64,000 bases of DNA from Paenibacillus sp. EZ-K15 (GTDB taxonomy: Bacteria; Bacillota; Bacilli; Paenibacillales; Paenibacillaceae): assembly GCF_002573715.1 (NCBI RefSeq), contig NZ_PDHM01000028.1:186001-250000 (forward strand). Reading direction: 5' to 3'. Below the pieces are notes generated by a model. That model worked only from the letters and a program-made list of their open reading frames with translations. It searched no databases and was not told the origin of the DNA. Of this stretch, positions 33,002 to 41,302 are shown in pieces (position 1 is the stretch's first letter; each line of letters starts with the position of its first letter). Both the position numbers and the translations under genes were made by a program.

Positions 33002-33550
33002 TTATTTGCCATAAGACAAATATTGGCTATCAAAGAACAATAGGGTATCCGCATGCCCATCGGAATTAAACATGGATGTAAAGACAAAAATATGCAGCGC
33101 TTCTTCTTCTGATTCGGGAGAGTTCTTCTCAAGGAACTTGCCTCTTTTATCGTCATAGATATACTCCAAGAGGTCATTCGTCTGATTTGGCACATATTGT
33201 TCTCCATACAGTTCCCGGATCTCGCCAATCTGCATGCCTATTTCGGCATCGCGCGTTGTTTTATATTGTCCTTTCGATTCTTCCTCCATCCTGATCGCAA
33301 CAACGGCATCATCTCTGTAGAACACCGCGATCCCGGAATCGTAGTCAAATACACCCCTGGCATGCTCTTGTCCCGTGCCAAGCACTTCTTCAGCATCCGC
33401 ACGATTCATGCCGTAGTATACCTTTTGGCCATTATCTATACGCACGATCCCCATGTCTTCTTTGGTAAACTTCTCCGTTGGCTCATCGCCGCCACTACAG
33501 CCTCCTAAGACCAGGATCAATAATATCAACAAGCAGAAGTATCTAATCAT
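33002..33550 (-). CDS. Predicted lipoprotein of unknown function
   Basis: A 182-residue protein with a signal peptide (MIRYFCLLILLILVLGGCSG) and lipobox LGGC, so it is probably anchored outside the membrane. After a short acidic linker the mature part has repeated beta-strand-like segments: MGIVRIDNGQKVYYGM, GIAVFYRDDAVVAIRM and YGEQYVP. The GMNRADAEEVLG segment resembles SmpA/OmlA-like or ComJ-like repeat motifs but the match is too weak to name. RBS GAGGAGG precedes the ATG. It stands alone between csoR and the xylan cluster. Confidence 0.8.
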   Translation of the reverse strand: MIRYFCLLILLILVLGGCSGGDEPTEKFTKEDMGIVRIDNGQKVYYGMNRADAEEVLGTGQEHARGVFDYDSGIAVFYRDDAVVAIRMEEESKGQYKTTRDAEIGMQIGEIRELYGEQYVPNQTNDLLEYIYDDKRGKFLEKNSPESEEEALHIFVFTSMFNSDGHADTLLFFDSQYLSYGK

Positions 33551-33682
33551 ATAATCCTCCTCTGATTTTTTGCCAAGATTTTACCATATAAAGCATTACA
33601 AAGGGCACTATTTTTACCTGAGGAGCATGTCATCAAAAGTACATACTCATAGAAAGGTTCGGCATTCGAAAAGTATCCAGCC

Positions 33683-33724
33683 ATAAAAAAAAGATGCCCC
33701 ATCAGATACACAGCCTGATGGGGC
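33683..33724 (-). terminator. Terminator of the aldouronate cluster
   Basis: GCCCCATCAG pairs with CTGATGGGGC, followed by eight T on the minus strand, 35 bases beyond the alpha-glucuronidase stop. Confidence 0.88.
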
Positions 33725-33758
33725 CCCCCCTATTTTTGCGTTCCATTATAAAATGAAC

Positions 33759-35861
33759 TTAATAAATCGTCCGCCCCTGCTCATCCGGCACGCCGGATTT
33801 ACGGAAGAAATACGTGTTGATCACATCCCGCCAATGCTTCGCATGCGCAGCCTGATCAGTCAGCCGCTCCGTCACTTGAACGAAACGTTCCGGATCGACT
33901 TTATCCTCTAGCGAGGCCCATGCGTCGAGCAGTCCAGCTGCCGCTTCCGCCCCATCAAAATGCGTGTCATAAATATGCTGAATCATCGTTTTACCGGATT
34001 TCAATACATGGGAATACGGCACATGATGGAAGAACAGCAGCAGCTCGTCAGGACAATCCGCCAGTGAATCATATCGAGCCCTATTCGGCCCGAAATACTG
34101 CGCGGTATAGCCTGTGCCCGACGCCATCGTGCGGTCGACGCCCATCCCGTCCCGATCCGCAAAATGGTACGTACCCCACCTTGAATATTCATAGCCGTCC
34201 ACATCTGGACCGTAATGCGTGTGCGGCGTAATCATCCAGCCCACACCGAGAGGAGAGGTGTAGCTTTCATAGATCGGCCACGATTGCATCAACATGTCGC
34301 ATACCGTGTCGACCACCGTGTCGTCATTGCCGAAGGTTAACCTCGTCCATTCTTCCGCGATCCCCTCGGAGGGCAATTCCGGATCCCAGATCAGACGTCC
34401 GAAGCCATACAGATTCGCCTGTGCCAAGGTGTGACCCGTCCAGTTCTCATCATTTCCGATGTTGGAAACGGCAGCGATCCCGCTGTATTTCATGCCGTGC
34501 AGGGAACCATTCACGATCTTCTTCACCTCGGACCCCGCCCCATTCGCATAGGTATCGAAATCTAGCACCTCTTTCCACTGCGGCACCAGATAGCATACGT
34601 GACGCTGCTGTCCGGTATATTCCTGGGCGGCCTGGAACTCGAGCACTTGATTGGTCTCTTTCAAGCTGCCAAACAGCGGTGACACCGGCTCCCGCACTTG
34701 AAAATCCATCGGCCCGTTCTTAATCTGCAGCAGCACATTGTCCTTAAACCTGCCGTCCAGCGGGGTAAAATGATCATAGGCTGCCCGTGCGCGGTCTGTG
34801 CTGCGGTCGCGCCAATCCTGCATGCAGTTGTAGACGAAGCAACGCCAGATGACGAGCCCGCCATGCGGCTCCAAGGCTTCGGCCAGCATATTGGCGCCAT
34901 CGGCATGGTCCCTGCCATAGGCAAACGGGCCGGGGCGATGCTCCGAATCCGCCTTCACCAGGAAGCCGCCGAAGTCCGGGATATGATCGTAAATCTCATC
35001 CGCCGTATCCTTCCACCACTGCCGAACCTCTTCGTTCAGCGGATCGGAGGTCGATACGCCGCCGATATGCAGCGGAGCCGCAAAGTTAATGCCCAAGTAC
35101 AGTGTAATGCCATATTCCCGGAAGATATCCGCGATCTTCGCAATCGTCGGCAAATATTCCGCGGTAATGAACTTCGTCTCGATCTCATGCACATTGACGT
35201 TATTAATGGAGATGGCATTCAGGCCCACGGAAGCCAACAGGCGGGCGTAGTCTCTTACGCGATCCAGATTTTCGGTGAACCGTCCGTTCTCGTAAAAAAT
35301 CGAGTTACCTGAGTATCCGCGTTCCACCGAGCCGTCGGCATTGTCCCATTGGTTGATCATCCGGAGTACGTTCACTGGCTGCTCGATCACGTTCAATCCG
35401 GCTAACGGTTGGTGGGAGGCCAGCAATCTCAATAAATGAAACACCCCATATAATACGCCTTTACCGGATCCACCGATCAATACCAGCTTCTCCTGCTGCC
35501 CTTGGATTGAATGCTCCAGTTGAAAGCCTTCTGCGCCTAGCTGGGCTGCCATCCGGCCCCTATCTCCATCTGAGCCGTCCCCGCCTGAGCCGACCCCATC
35601 CAATTCCCCCATGCCGGTTTCGGCTGACGTCGAAATGCGCACCTCGAAGTAAGATGAGACCGGTGCCTCGGACGTGATGACCGGTACAATACCCAGCATG
35701 GATTGGCACGCCCGCTTCAGTTCCTCAATGGCGGCGTTCGCAACCCGCGACTGCTGCAGGTCCGCAACAATCGTGCCGAGCAGCCGGCCGTATCCGGCAG
35801 CAAGCTCCTGGTCCTTGATGGGCGCATACTGCAGCCACGCTTTATATAAAGTGCTGTTCAA
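33759..35861 (-). CDS. aguA: Alpha-glucuronidase, GH67
   Basis: A 700-residue intracellular glycosidase that removes 4-O-methyl-glucuronate or glucuronate from the non-reducing xylose of aldouronates. Length fits GH67 (about 680-700). Visible signatures are RMINQWDNADGSVERGYSGNS, INNVNVHE, FGGFLVKADSEHRPGPF and YGRDHADGANMLAEAL, which contain the catalytic acid residues. There is no signal peptide. TTG 35861 has GGAGG eight bases upstream. It is the last gene of the importer-GH10-GH67 set. A short acidic/glycine-rich insertion (GELDGVGSGGDGSDGD near residue 83) is unusual. The gene symbol follows the Paenibacillus cluster. Confidence 0.94.
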   Translation of the reverse strand: MNSTLYKAWLQYAPIKDQELAAGYGRLLGTIVADLQQSRVANAAIEELKRACQSMLGIVPVITSEAPVSSYFEVRISTSAETGMGELDGVGSGGDGSDGDRGRMAAQLGAEGFQLEHSIQGQQEKLVLIGGSGKGVLYGVFHLLRLLASHQPLAGLNVIEQPVNVLRMINQWDNADGSVERGYSGNSIFYENGRFTENLDRVRDYARLLASVGLNAISINNVNVHEIETKFITAEYLPTIAKIADIFREYGITLYLGINFAAPLHIGGVSTSDPLNEEVRQWWKDTADEIYDHIPDFGGFLVKADSEHRPGPFAYGRDHADGANMLAEALEPHGGLVIWRCFVYNCMQDWRDRSTDRARAAYDHFTPLDGRFKDNVLLQIKNGPMDFQVREPVSPLFGSLKETNQVLEFQAAQEYTGQQRHVCYLVPQWKEVLDFDTYANGAGSEVKKIVNGSLHGMKYSGIAAVSNIGNDENWTGHTLAQANLYGFGRLIWDPELPSEGIAEEWTRLTFGNDDTVVDTVCDMLMQSWPIYESYTSPLGVGWMITPHTHYGPDVDGYEYSRWGTYHFADRDGMGVDRTMASGTGYTAQYFGPNRARYDSLADCPDELLLFFHHVPYSHVLKSGKTMIQHIYDTHFDGAEAAAGLLDAWASLEDKVDPERFVQVTERLTDQAAHAKHWRDVINTYFFRKSGVPDEQGRTIY

Positions 35862-35953
35862 TGTCAGTTCCTCCTTTTTTGGCCAAAAATCAGTGCCATC
35901 TCTTCGGATTGCCGTTGTCTTAACCCCTTTTTCCCGCCAGGGCCAAAATACAA

Positions 35954-35978
35954 GTTGCCGGCCACAAGGACCGGCAAC
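35954..35978 (-). other. Hairpin between GH10 and GH67 genes
   Basis: GTTGCCGG pairs with CCGGCAAC over a 9-base loop, followed by TTGTATTTTG on the minus strand. It may be a weak terminator or processing site that sets the ratio of the two enzymes. Confidence 0.5.
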
Positions 35979-36058
35979 ATGACAAGCTGACGGCAGCCTT
36001 AACCCTTATATTGCTTCGTATTTGATTAGGATGAAGGCTTGATCCGCACCATGACGGA

Positions 36059-37075
36059 TTACACCTTAACCGTACGCTCCACCAACCGGTGAAACGCCGG
36101 TTTCGGCTGATGCCGCTCATCGAACAGGAAGGGCCAATTCTTCCGTCCCCGTACCGGGAAATTGTCCAGCCAAGTGTAATCGTCGGCTGCGCCCCAGAAG
36201 GTAATGGACGTAATATGTTCCCTGTACTCCTTCAGAATGCCGAACATCGCCTCGTACCGCTTGGCTTGAGCCTCTAGAAGCTCTTCCGGCGCTTCGGTCA
36301 GATCCTTCCGCTTGTCGTCAAACCGGAACATCGACACATCGAGCTCCGTGAGCTGAAGCTGCAGGCCGAGCGATGCATACTTCTCGATCGCGGCGCGGAT
36401 ATCGTCAAGATCCGGATCGTACAGATTCCAGTGTGCCTGCAATCCTACGCCGTGGATCGGCGTTCCTTGATCCAGCAGCGACTTGACCAGCGTATGGATT
36501 TTGTCCCGCTTGTTCGGATGGGACTCATTGTAATCGTTATAGAATAACAGCGCGGACGAGTCGGCTTCATGCGCATACTCGAATGCCTTGGAGATAAACT
36601 CGGGACCGGCAATGTCCAGCCACTTGGATGGACGAAGCAGCTCGGCGCCTTCATCGGCTATTACCTCGTTGACGACGTCCCAGGCGTAAATGTCGTCCTT
36701 GTACCGCTTTACGACCGTGTCGGTATGCGACTTTAGCCGTTCGTACAGCGTGGATTTATCCACCAGGTTCCCGTTCTTGTCTTCGAACAGCCAGTCGGTT
36801 GTTTGGTTATGCCATACCAGCGTATGGCCGCGCATCTTCATTCCATGCTTGCGGGCGAAAGCAGCAAGCCGGTCCGCATCCTCGAACGTATACGTATCCT
36901 CCGCCGGATGCACGCTGACAAACTTCATTTCATTTTCCGCCGTGATGCTGTTGAAATGATAGGATAGCAATTCCTCCTGCGTTTCGATCGTCCGCGGGCT
37001 CACGGCCGCTCCAATGAGAAAGTCATCCGCAAACATTTCCTTCAGCCTGGGTTCACTTCGTTGCGTGTTAGACAT
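36059..37075 (-). CDS. xynA2: Intracellular endo-1,4-beta-xylanase, GH10
   Basis: A 338-residue single-domain GH10 enzyme without signal peptide, as in the cytoplasmic XynA2-type xylanases that cut imported xylo-oligosaccharides. The acid/base glutamate is in AWDVVNEVIADEG and the nucleophile in QLQLTELDVSMF. Conserved GHTLVWHNQT and ITFWGAADDYTWL are present. ATG 37075 is preferred; the frame is open to 37105 but AGGGAGG lies just before 37075. It follows the YtcP permease gene by 171 bases and precedes GH67. Confidence 0.94.
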   Translation of the reverse strand: MSNTQRSEPRLKEMFADDFLIGAAVSPRTIETQEELLSYHFNSITAENEMKFVSVHPAEDTYTFEDADRLAAFARKHGMKMRGHTLVWHNQTTDWLFEDKNGNLVDKSTLYERLKSHTDTVVKRYKDDIYAWDVVNEVIADEGAELLRPSKWLDIAGPEFISKAFEYAHEADSSALLFYNDYNESHPNKRDKIHTLVKSLLDQGTPIHGVGLQAHWNLYDPDLDDIRAAIEKYASLGLQLQLTELDVSMFRFDDKRKDLTEAPEELLEAQAKRYEAMFGILKEYREHITSITFWGAADDYTWLDNFPVRGRKNWPFLFDERHQPKPAFHRLVERTVKV

Positions 37076-37202
37076 ACGCAATCCCTCCTTGAATTTAGAG
37101 ATCATAGCAAGATTGATGGTTTATGATCATGATACAACGACATCGGTTGGTCGATAGCAGCCATCCAAGCATGCTCGCTCCAGACCATGCACCGTGCGTA
37201 CA

Positions 37203-37240
37203 GGGAGCCGTGCACACGATGTACTTATTTGGTGGCTCCC
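37203..37240 (-). other. Hairpin between permease and xylanase genes
   Basis: GGGAGCC pairs with GGCTCCC across a 24-base loop without T run. It lies just past the YtcP stop and may mark an mRNA processing point. Confidence 0.4.
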
Positions 37241-37246
37241 GCAGGT

Positions 37247-38182
37247 TTACCCTTTCACCCCGCCAAGGGTCATCCCTTGCACGAAGTATTTTTGCAGGAA
37301 CGGATACACCAGAATGATCGGCACGCTGGCCACAATGGTCATCGTTGCCCGAATGGAGGTCGGCGTGACCTGATTTGCGCCGCTCTCGGAGCTTGCAAAC
37401 TGGCTTGCGTAATCGTTGCCGGAGTTCAGCGAGGAGTTCGAATTCTGGAGTATTTTCATCAGCTCATACTGCAGGGTGCTAAGCTCGCTGTATGAAGAGT
37501 TGTACAAGAATACGTCAAACCAGGAGTTCCACTGGGATACCGCCGTAAACAGCGATACCGTAGCAAGCACGGGCACGCATAGCGGAAGCACGATTTTCAT
37601 GAAAGTCGTGAATTCGCCGGCGCCGTCGATTCGGGCCGATTCCAGAATTCCCTCAGGCAGTCCTTCAATAAAGGAACGGATGACGATCACGTTAAACACG
37701 CCGATCAGGCCCGGAATGATGTACACCGAGAAGGTGCCCAGCATGCCCAATTCGCGAATCAGCAGAAAGTTCGGAATCAAACCGCCGCTGAAATACATGG
37801 TTAAGATGAAAACAATCGATACGAATTTGCGCAGCACATATTCCGGACGGCTGATCGTATAGGCGACCATGGCACAGCAGAATACCGAGGTAATCGTTCC
37901 GATCACCGTACGCAGAACCGAGATGAAGGTAGCGTGAAATATCGTGGCTTCGTTAAATACATATTTATAATTCTCCCACGTGAAATCCCGCGGCCATAAA
38001 TAAATGCCGCCTTTCACCGAATCCGTCGCATGGTTGAAGGATACCGCGAGCGTATTGATGAACGGGTATAACGTGATAATCATGAGACAGATCATAAACA
38101 CCATGTTAAAGGTATCGAATAACCGGTCCGCAGGAGACTTGAACCGGGCATGAGCTCGTGGTGAATCTGAAATCTTCGCCAT
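37247..38182 (-). CDS. ytcP: Aldouronate/oligosaccharide ABC transporter permease (YtcP/LplC-like)
   Basis: A 311-residue membrane protein with six helices. The N-terminus reads RLFDTFNMVFMICLMIITLYPF, the EAA-like loop is LPEGILESARIDGAGEFTTF, and the end is QGMTLGGVKG, typical for YtcP/LplC permeases. ATG 38182 has AGGAGG six bases upstream; the longer frame to 38329 would overlap the LplB gene. With LplB it forms the channel for aldouronates delivered by LplA. The ATPase is expected to be a shared MsmX-like protein elsewhere. Confidence 0.9.
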   Translation of the reverse strand: MAKISDSPRAHARFKSPADRLFDTFNMVFMICLMIITLYPFINTLAVSFNHATDSVKGGIYLWPRDFTWENYKYVFNEATIFHATFISVLRTVIGTITSVFCCAMVAYTISRPEYVLRKFVSIVFILTMYFSGGLIPNFLLIRELGMLGTFSVYIIPGLIGVFNVIVIRSFIEGLPEGILESARIDGAGEFTTFMKIVLPLCVPVLATVSLFTAVSQWNSWFDVFLYNSSYSELSTLQYELMKILQNSNSSLNSGNDYASQFASSESGANQVTPTSIRATMTIVASVPIILVYPFLQKYFVQGMTLGGVKG

Positions 38183-38234
38183 ATGAATCCTCCTGTACGT
38201 TTTCTGATAGAGAACGGTCCTCGCAAGCTTTCGC

Positions 38235-39275
38235 TTAGAACAATCGATCTTCGCCCAGTCTCTTCGCGATATGGTTGGCCGTGAACAAGAGTATGAAGCT
38301 GACGACCGTCTTAAACATACCGGCTGCAATCGAGAGCGAGAAGTTGCCCATCTGAATACCGTATTTCAGCACGAAAATATCCAGGTTCTCGGAATAATCC
38401 ACGTTCATGCCATTACCAAGCAAATATTGCGGTTCAAAACCGGACTCAAGCAGGTTGCCGATATTCATAATCAACAGGATGATGAATACCGGTTTCAGAC
38501 CCGGCAAGGTGATGTTCCAGATCCGTTGAAAGCGTCCAGCGCCATCGATTTCCGCGGCCTCGTACTGCGAGGGATCGATCATCGTCATGGCAGCCAAATA
38601 TATTATGGTGTTCCAGCCGACATTCTTCCATACTTCCGAAACACCGAGTATTCCCCAGAAATATTCCCCTTCCCCAAGCCAAAGGATCGGTTCCTTAATG
38701 ATCCCGAACCACATGAGGAGTTCATTGATAATCCCGCCGTCTGCGGACAGGGCCGTCGAAATAATGCTCGCAGCCACAACCCAAGAGATGAAATGGGGCA
38801 AATAACTGATCGTCTGCACGACTCGTTTGAACATCAAATTACGCAGCTCATTGAGTAGAATCGCTAACACAATTGCCGTCACAAAACCTAAGACGAGGTT
38901 GATAAAACTCATGGCGAGCGTGTTGCGCATGACCCGGAGGAAGTGTTCGTCCTGAAACAGGAAGGTAAAATGCTGCAAGCCCACCCATTCCTGATCGAAA
39001 ATCTTCTTGGCCGGTTTAAAATCCTGAAACGCGATGGTCCAGCCCCATAAAGGCATGTACTTAAAGACAAACAACCATATCAAAAAAGGAATCGACATGA
39101 AGACCAGCGCCTTCTGTTGCAGCAGCTTCTGGAAGAAGCCTTTTTCGCCTGTTGGCGGTTTATCGTTTAATCCAGTATCGTTTTTTCGTTGTTTACTGAA
39201 GAAACCTTTCGATACCGCCGGCGTTTCGCGTAACGCCGTAGTCTCTGCAGGTCCAATCGGGTTCGCCTTATCCAC
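38235..39275 (-). CDS. lplB: Aldouronate/oligosaccharide ABC transporter permease (LplB-like)
   Basis: A 346-residue permease. A long charged cytoplasmic N-terminus (about 70 residues) precedes helix one (LVFMSIPFLIWLFVFKYMPL), followed by GWTIAFQDFKPAKKIFDQEW, the EAA loop QYEAAEIDGAGRFQRIWNI, and YLLGNGMNVDYSENLDIFVL. GTG 39275 has AAGGAG eight bases upstream. It is 107 bases from the LplA gene and 52 from the YtcP gene. The carried sugar is inferred from GH10 and GH67 in the same cluster. Confidence 0.92.
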   Translation of the reverse strand: MDKANPIGPAETTALRETPAVSKGFFSKQRKNDTGLNDKPPTGEKGFFQKLLQQKALVFMSIPFLIWLFVFKYMPLWGWTIAFQDFKPAKKIFDQEWVGLQHFTFLFQDEHFLRVMRNTLAMSFINLVLGFVTAIVLAILLNELRNLMFKRVVQTISYLPHFISWVVAASIISTALSADGGIINELLMWFGIIKEPILWLGEGEYFWGILGVSEVWKNVGWNTIIYLAAMTMIDPSQYEAAEIDGAGRFQRIWNITLPGLKPVFIILLIMNIGNLLESGFEPQYLLGNGMNVDYSENLDIFVLKYGIQMGNFSLSIAAGMFKTVVSFILLFTANHIAKRLGEDRLF

Positions 39276-39382
39276 GGTTTCTTCTCCTTCCTATCCAGCC
39301 CATACCATTATGCTGTTATAGAAGAGGAGGGACGGATACAACCATTTTGTGTGGTCCGCCCCTGATCACTCTCCTTCATCTA

Positions 39383-41068
39383 TTATTGTCCCTGGACATT
39401 TGCGATTTTCTTAGCTACTTCCTCGGTGATCAGATCCTCATATCCCTTCACATCCAGCTTGCTGAACTCAGCCACGTATTCATTCCAGATGCCGTCAAAC
39501 TGCGCAGGGTTTGCAAGAACCAGTTTCGGGAAGTATTTACGCTGCAAATCGCTTTTCTTCTGCGTGAAGATTTGGGCCGGTGAGCCCTGGTCAATCGGAA
39601 TGCTCCAAGCCGGGTACCATGGACGGTCGTCCGGTGCGGCAAACAACTGCGAGAAGGAATCGATGTCGTATGCCTCCAGCAATTTCTTGTCCGGTTCGGA
39701 GTAGGACATTTTGGCAACCTCAGGCTGACGTCCTGCACCCACGGAATTACCGTCAGGAAGCGTAGAACCGTTGCCGTAACGAGGCCAGTTGTATTCAAAG
39801 TACTTGAAGCCGAACGACTCGCGGAAGGCTTCCGTATTGGTCTGTGCAATCTGCTCTTCCGTACGGTAGAATCGTCCATTCTCATCGACGGAATACGTCT
39901 CGTCCTTAATGCCCCAGTTCGACAGAATCTGGTTCTCGTCCGTAAGCAGGTTGTTGAAATACTTCACAATGCGCTCCGGATCCTTCGCGCTGACGGAGAT
40001 CCCTACACCGCGGTTGTTAACAAAGGATGGTGGATCCAGATATTGATCCTTGGTATTCTCATCGTATACAATCGGCAGCGCCATATATTCGAGATCGTCG
40101 TCACCCGATTTATTGGCTGTTTCGCGCAGATTGTTCATCGCTTGGCCTACCTGCCATCTATAGTCGAAGAAGCCGAGCACCTTACCGGAAGTCAGTTTGG
40201 CAAGGTATTGATCATAATTGTCCACGAAAGAGGATTTATCGAATAGGCCTTCCGCATTCAGCTTGTTCAGCTCCTGCAGGTAACGCTTCGTAATGTCATC
40301 GTCCGCGTAATCGTTCGCTACATGGGTTTCCATGTCGATGATGATGCCACCATCGTTCGGATAGCCGGCCAAGTGCATCGGGGCATTGGTCAAGGCAAAA
40401 AATTTATCCTGCGTCGTCAGTGCCAGGTATCCGGTCAAGCCTTCCTCCGGATGTTTCTTCACGTAGTCGCGAATCAGGCCCAGGTACTCGTCGAACGTCT
40501 TGATCTTCGGATAACCCGCTTCCTTCAGGACGCGGCGTTGAATCCAGAATGCTCCTTGCTCAATATTGGGAGCCGACGTGTACTCGCCTACAACCGCGCT
40601 CAGCGGCAGGAAGTAAATGTTGCCGTCCTCAGCCTTCATGAGGTTGTAATACGGCTCGTACACGCGCTTGATGTTGGGGCCGTACTTATCGATCAGGTCA
40701 TTAAGCGGAATGAAGGCTCCAGCCCCGACCAGCTTGTCGATCGAGCTCCCCGGTACAATCACATCGGGATAATCGTTACTGGCAATGAAGGTTCCCACCT
40801 TGGTGTTCTCGTCTCCTACCAGATGCTCCATTTTAAAATTCACGCCGGTTTGGTCCTCAAAAATTTTACCGATGGTGGTCTCGTTCGTATTTTTGTCTTT
40901 ACCTGCTGCTGAGTTAAAGTAGGTGAAGGTGACCTTCTCTTCTTTCTTCTCGCCTTCGCCGCCGGCTGCCGGTGTGTCATCCGCTGCCTCTTTACCGCCG
41001 CCGCATGCTGCCAGAAGCGATACCATCATAACCACGGTCAGACAGCTCAGCCAAAATTTCTTGTTCAT
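39383..41068 (-). CDS. lplA: Aldouronate/oligosaccharide-binding lipoprotein (LplA-like)
   Basis: A 561-residue extracellular lipoprotein. The signal peptide (NKKFWLSCLTVVMMVSLLAAC) ends in the lipobox LAAC, followed by a flexible acidic linker. The large binding domain has LplA signatures such as FTYFNSAAGKDKNTNETTIG, NDYPDVIVPG and the long C-terminal segment with LPDGNSVGAGRQPEVA. It is far larger than a normal CUT1 binding protein, as in the LplA family. A cre site lies 34 bases upstream. It starts the transport part of the cluster. Confidence 0.92.
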   Translation of the reverse strand: MNKKFWLSCLTVVMMVSLLAACGGGKEAADDTPAAGGEGEKKEEKVTFTYFNSAAGKDKNTNETTIGKIFEDQTGVNFKMEHLVGDENTKVGTFIASNDYPDVIVPGSSIDKLVGAGAFIPLNDLIDKYGPNIKRVYEPYYNLMKAEDGNIYFLPLSAVVGEYTSAPNIEQGAFWIQRRVLKEAGYPKIKTFDEYLGLIRDYVKKHPEEGLTGYLALTTQDKFFALTNAPMHLAGYPNDGGIIIDMETHVANDYADDDITKRYLQELNKLNAEGLFDKSSFVDNYDQYLAKLTSGKVLGFFDYRWQVGQAMNNLRETANKSGDDDLEYMALPIVYDENTKDQYLDPPSFVNNRGVGISVSAKDPERIVKYFNNLLTDENQILSNWGIKDETYSVDENGRFYRTEEQIAQTNTEAFRESFGFKYFEYNWPRYGNGSTLPDGNSVGAGRQPEVAKMSYSEPDKKLLEAYDIDSFSQLFAAPDDRPWYPAWSIPIDQGSPAQIFTQKKSDLQRKYFPKLVLANPAQFDGIWNEYVAEFSKLDVKGYEDLITEEVAKKIANVQGQ

Positions 41069-41101
41069 GCTCTTGACCTACCCCTTTCGGTCTCGTTTAT
41101 T

Positions 41102-41115
41102 TGTAAGCACTTTCA
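41102..41115 (-). promoter_or_regulatory. CcpA cre site upstream of lplA
   Basis: TGTAAGCACTTTCA has one mismatch (the central CG to CA) from the cre consensus and lies 34 bases upstream of the lplA start. It fits glucose repression of the xylan-fragment importer. Confidence 0.65.
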
Positions 41116-41249
41116 TTATAAGAGAGCCCATGAGCGATTTTCACCCGTCAATCTTTAGGTGATACTTAGAAAACTATAGAACCGTATCCTTTGTCGTGAA
41201 AAATGGCAGATCGGCAGTCTTCTCAACTGCACTCCTGCCGATGAACGAA

Positions 41250-41296
41250 CAAATCCTGCTATAGTCACTCCGAACCGGAGTGCCAAGCAGGATTTG
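41250..41296 (-). terminator. Long hairpin after yesM
   Basis: CAAATCCTGC pairs with GCAGGATTTG and an inner CACTCCG/CGGAGTG stem lies inside. There is no proper T run, but the size and position suggest a transcript end for the yesN-yesM pair. Confidence 0.55.
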
Positions 41297-41302
41297 TAGA
41301 CG

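Noticed and set aside
37123..37495. Plus-strand frames opposite the YtcP gene
   Set aside because: They are antisense shadows of the permease with no protein-family features.
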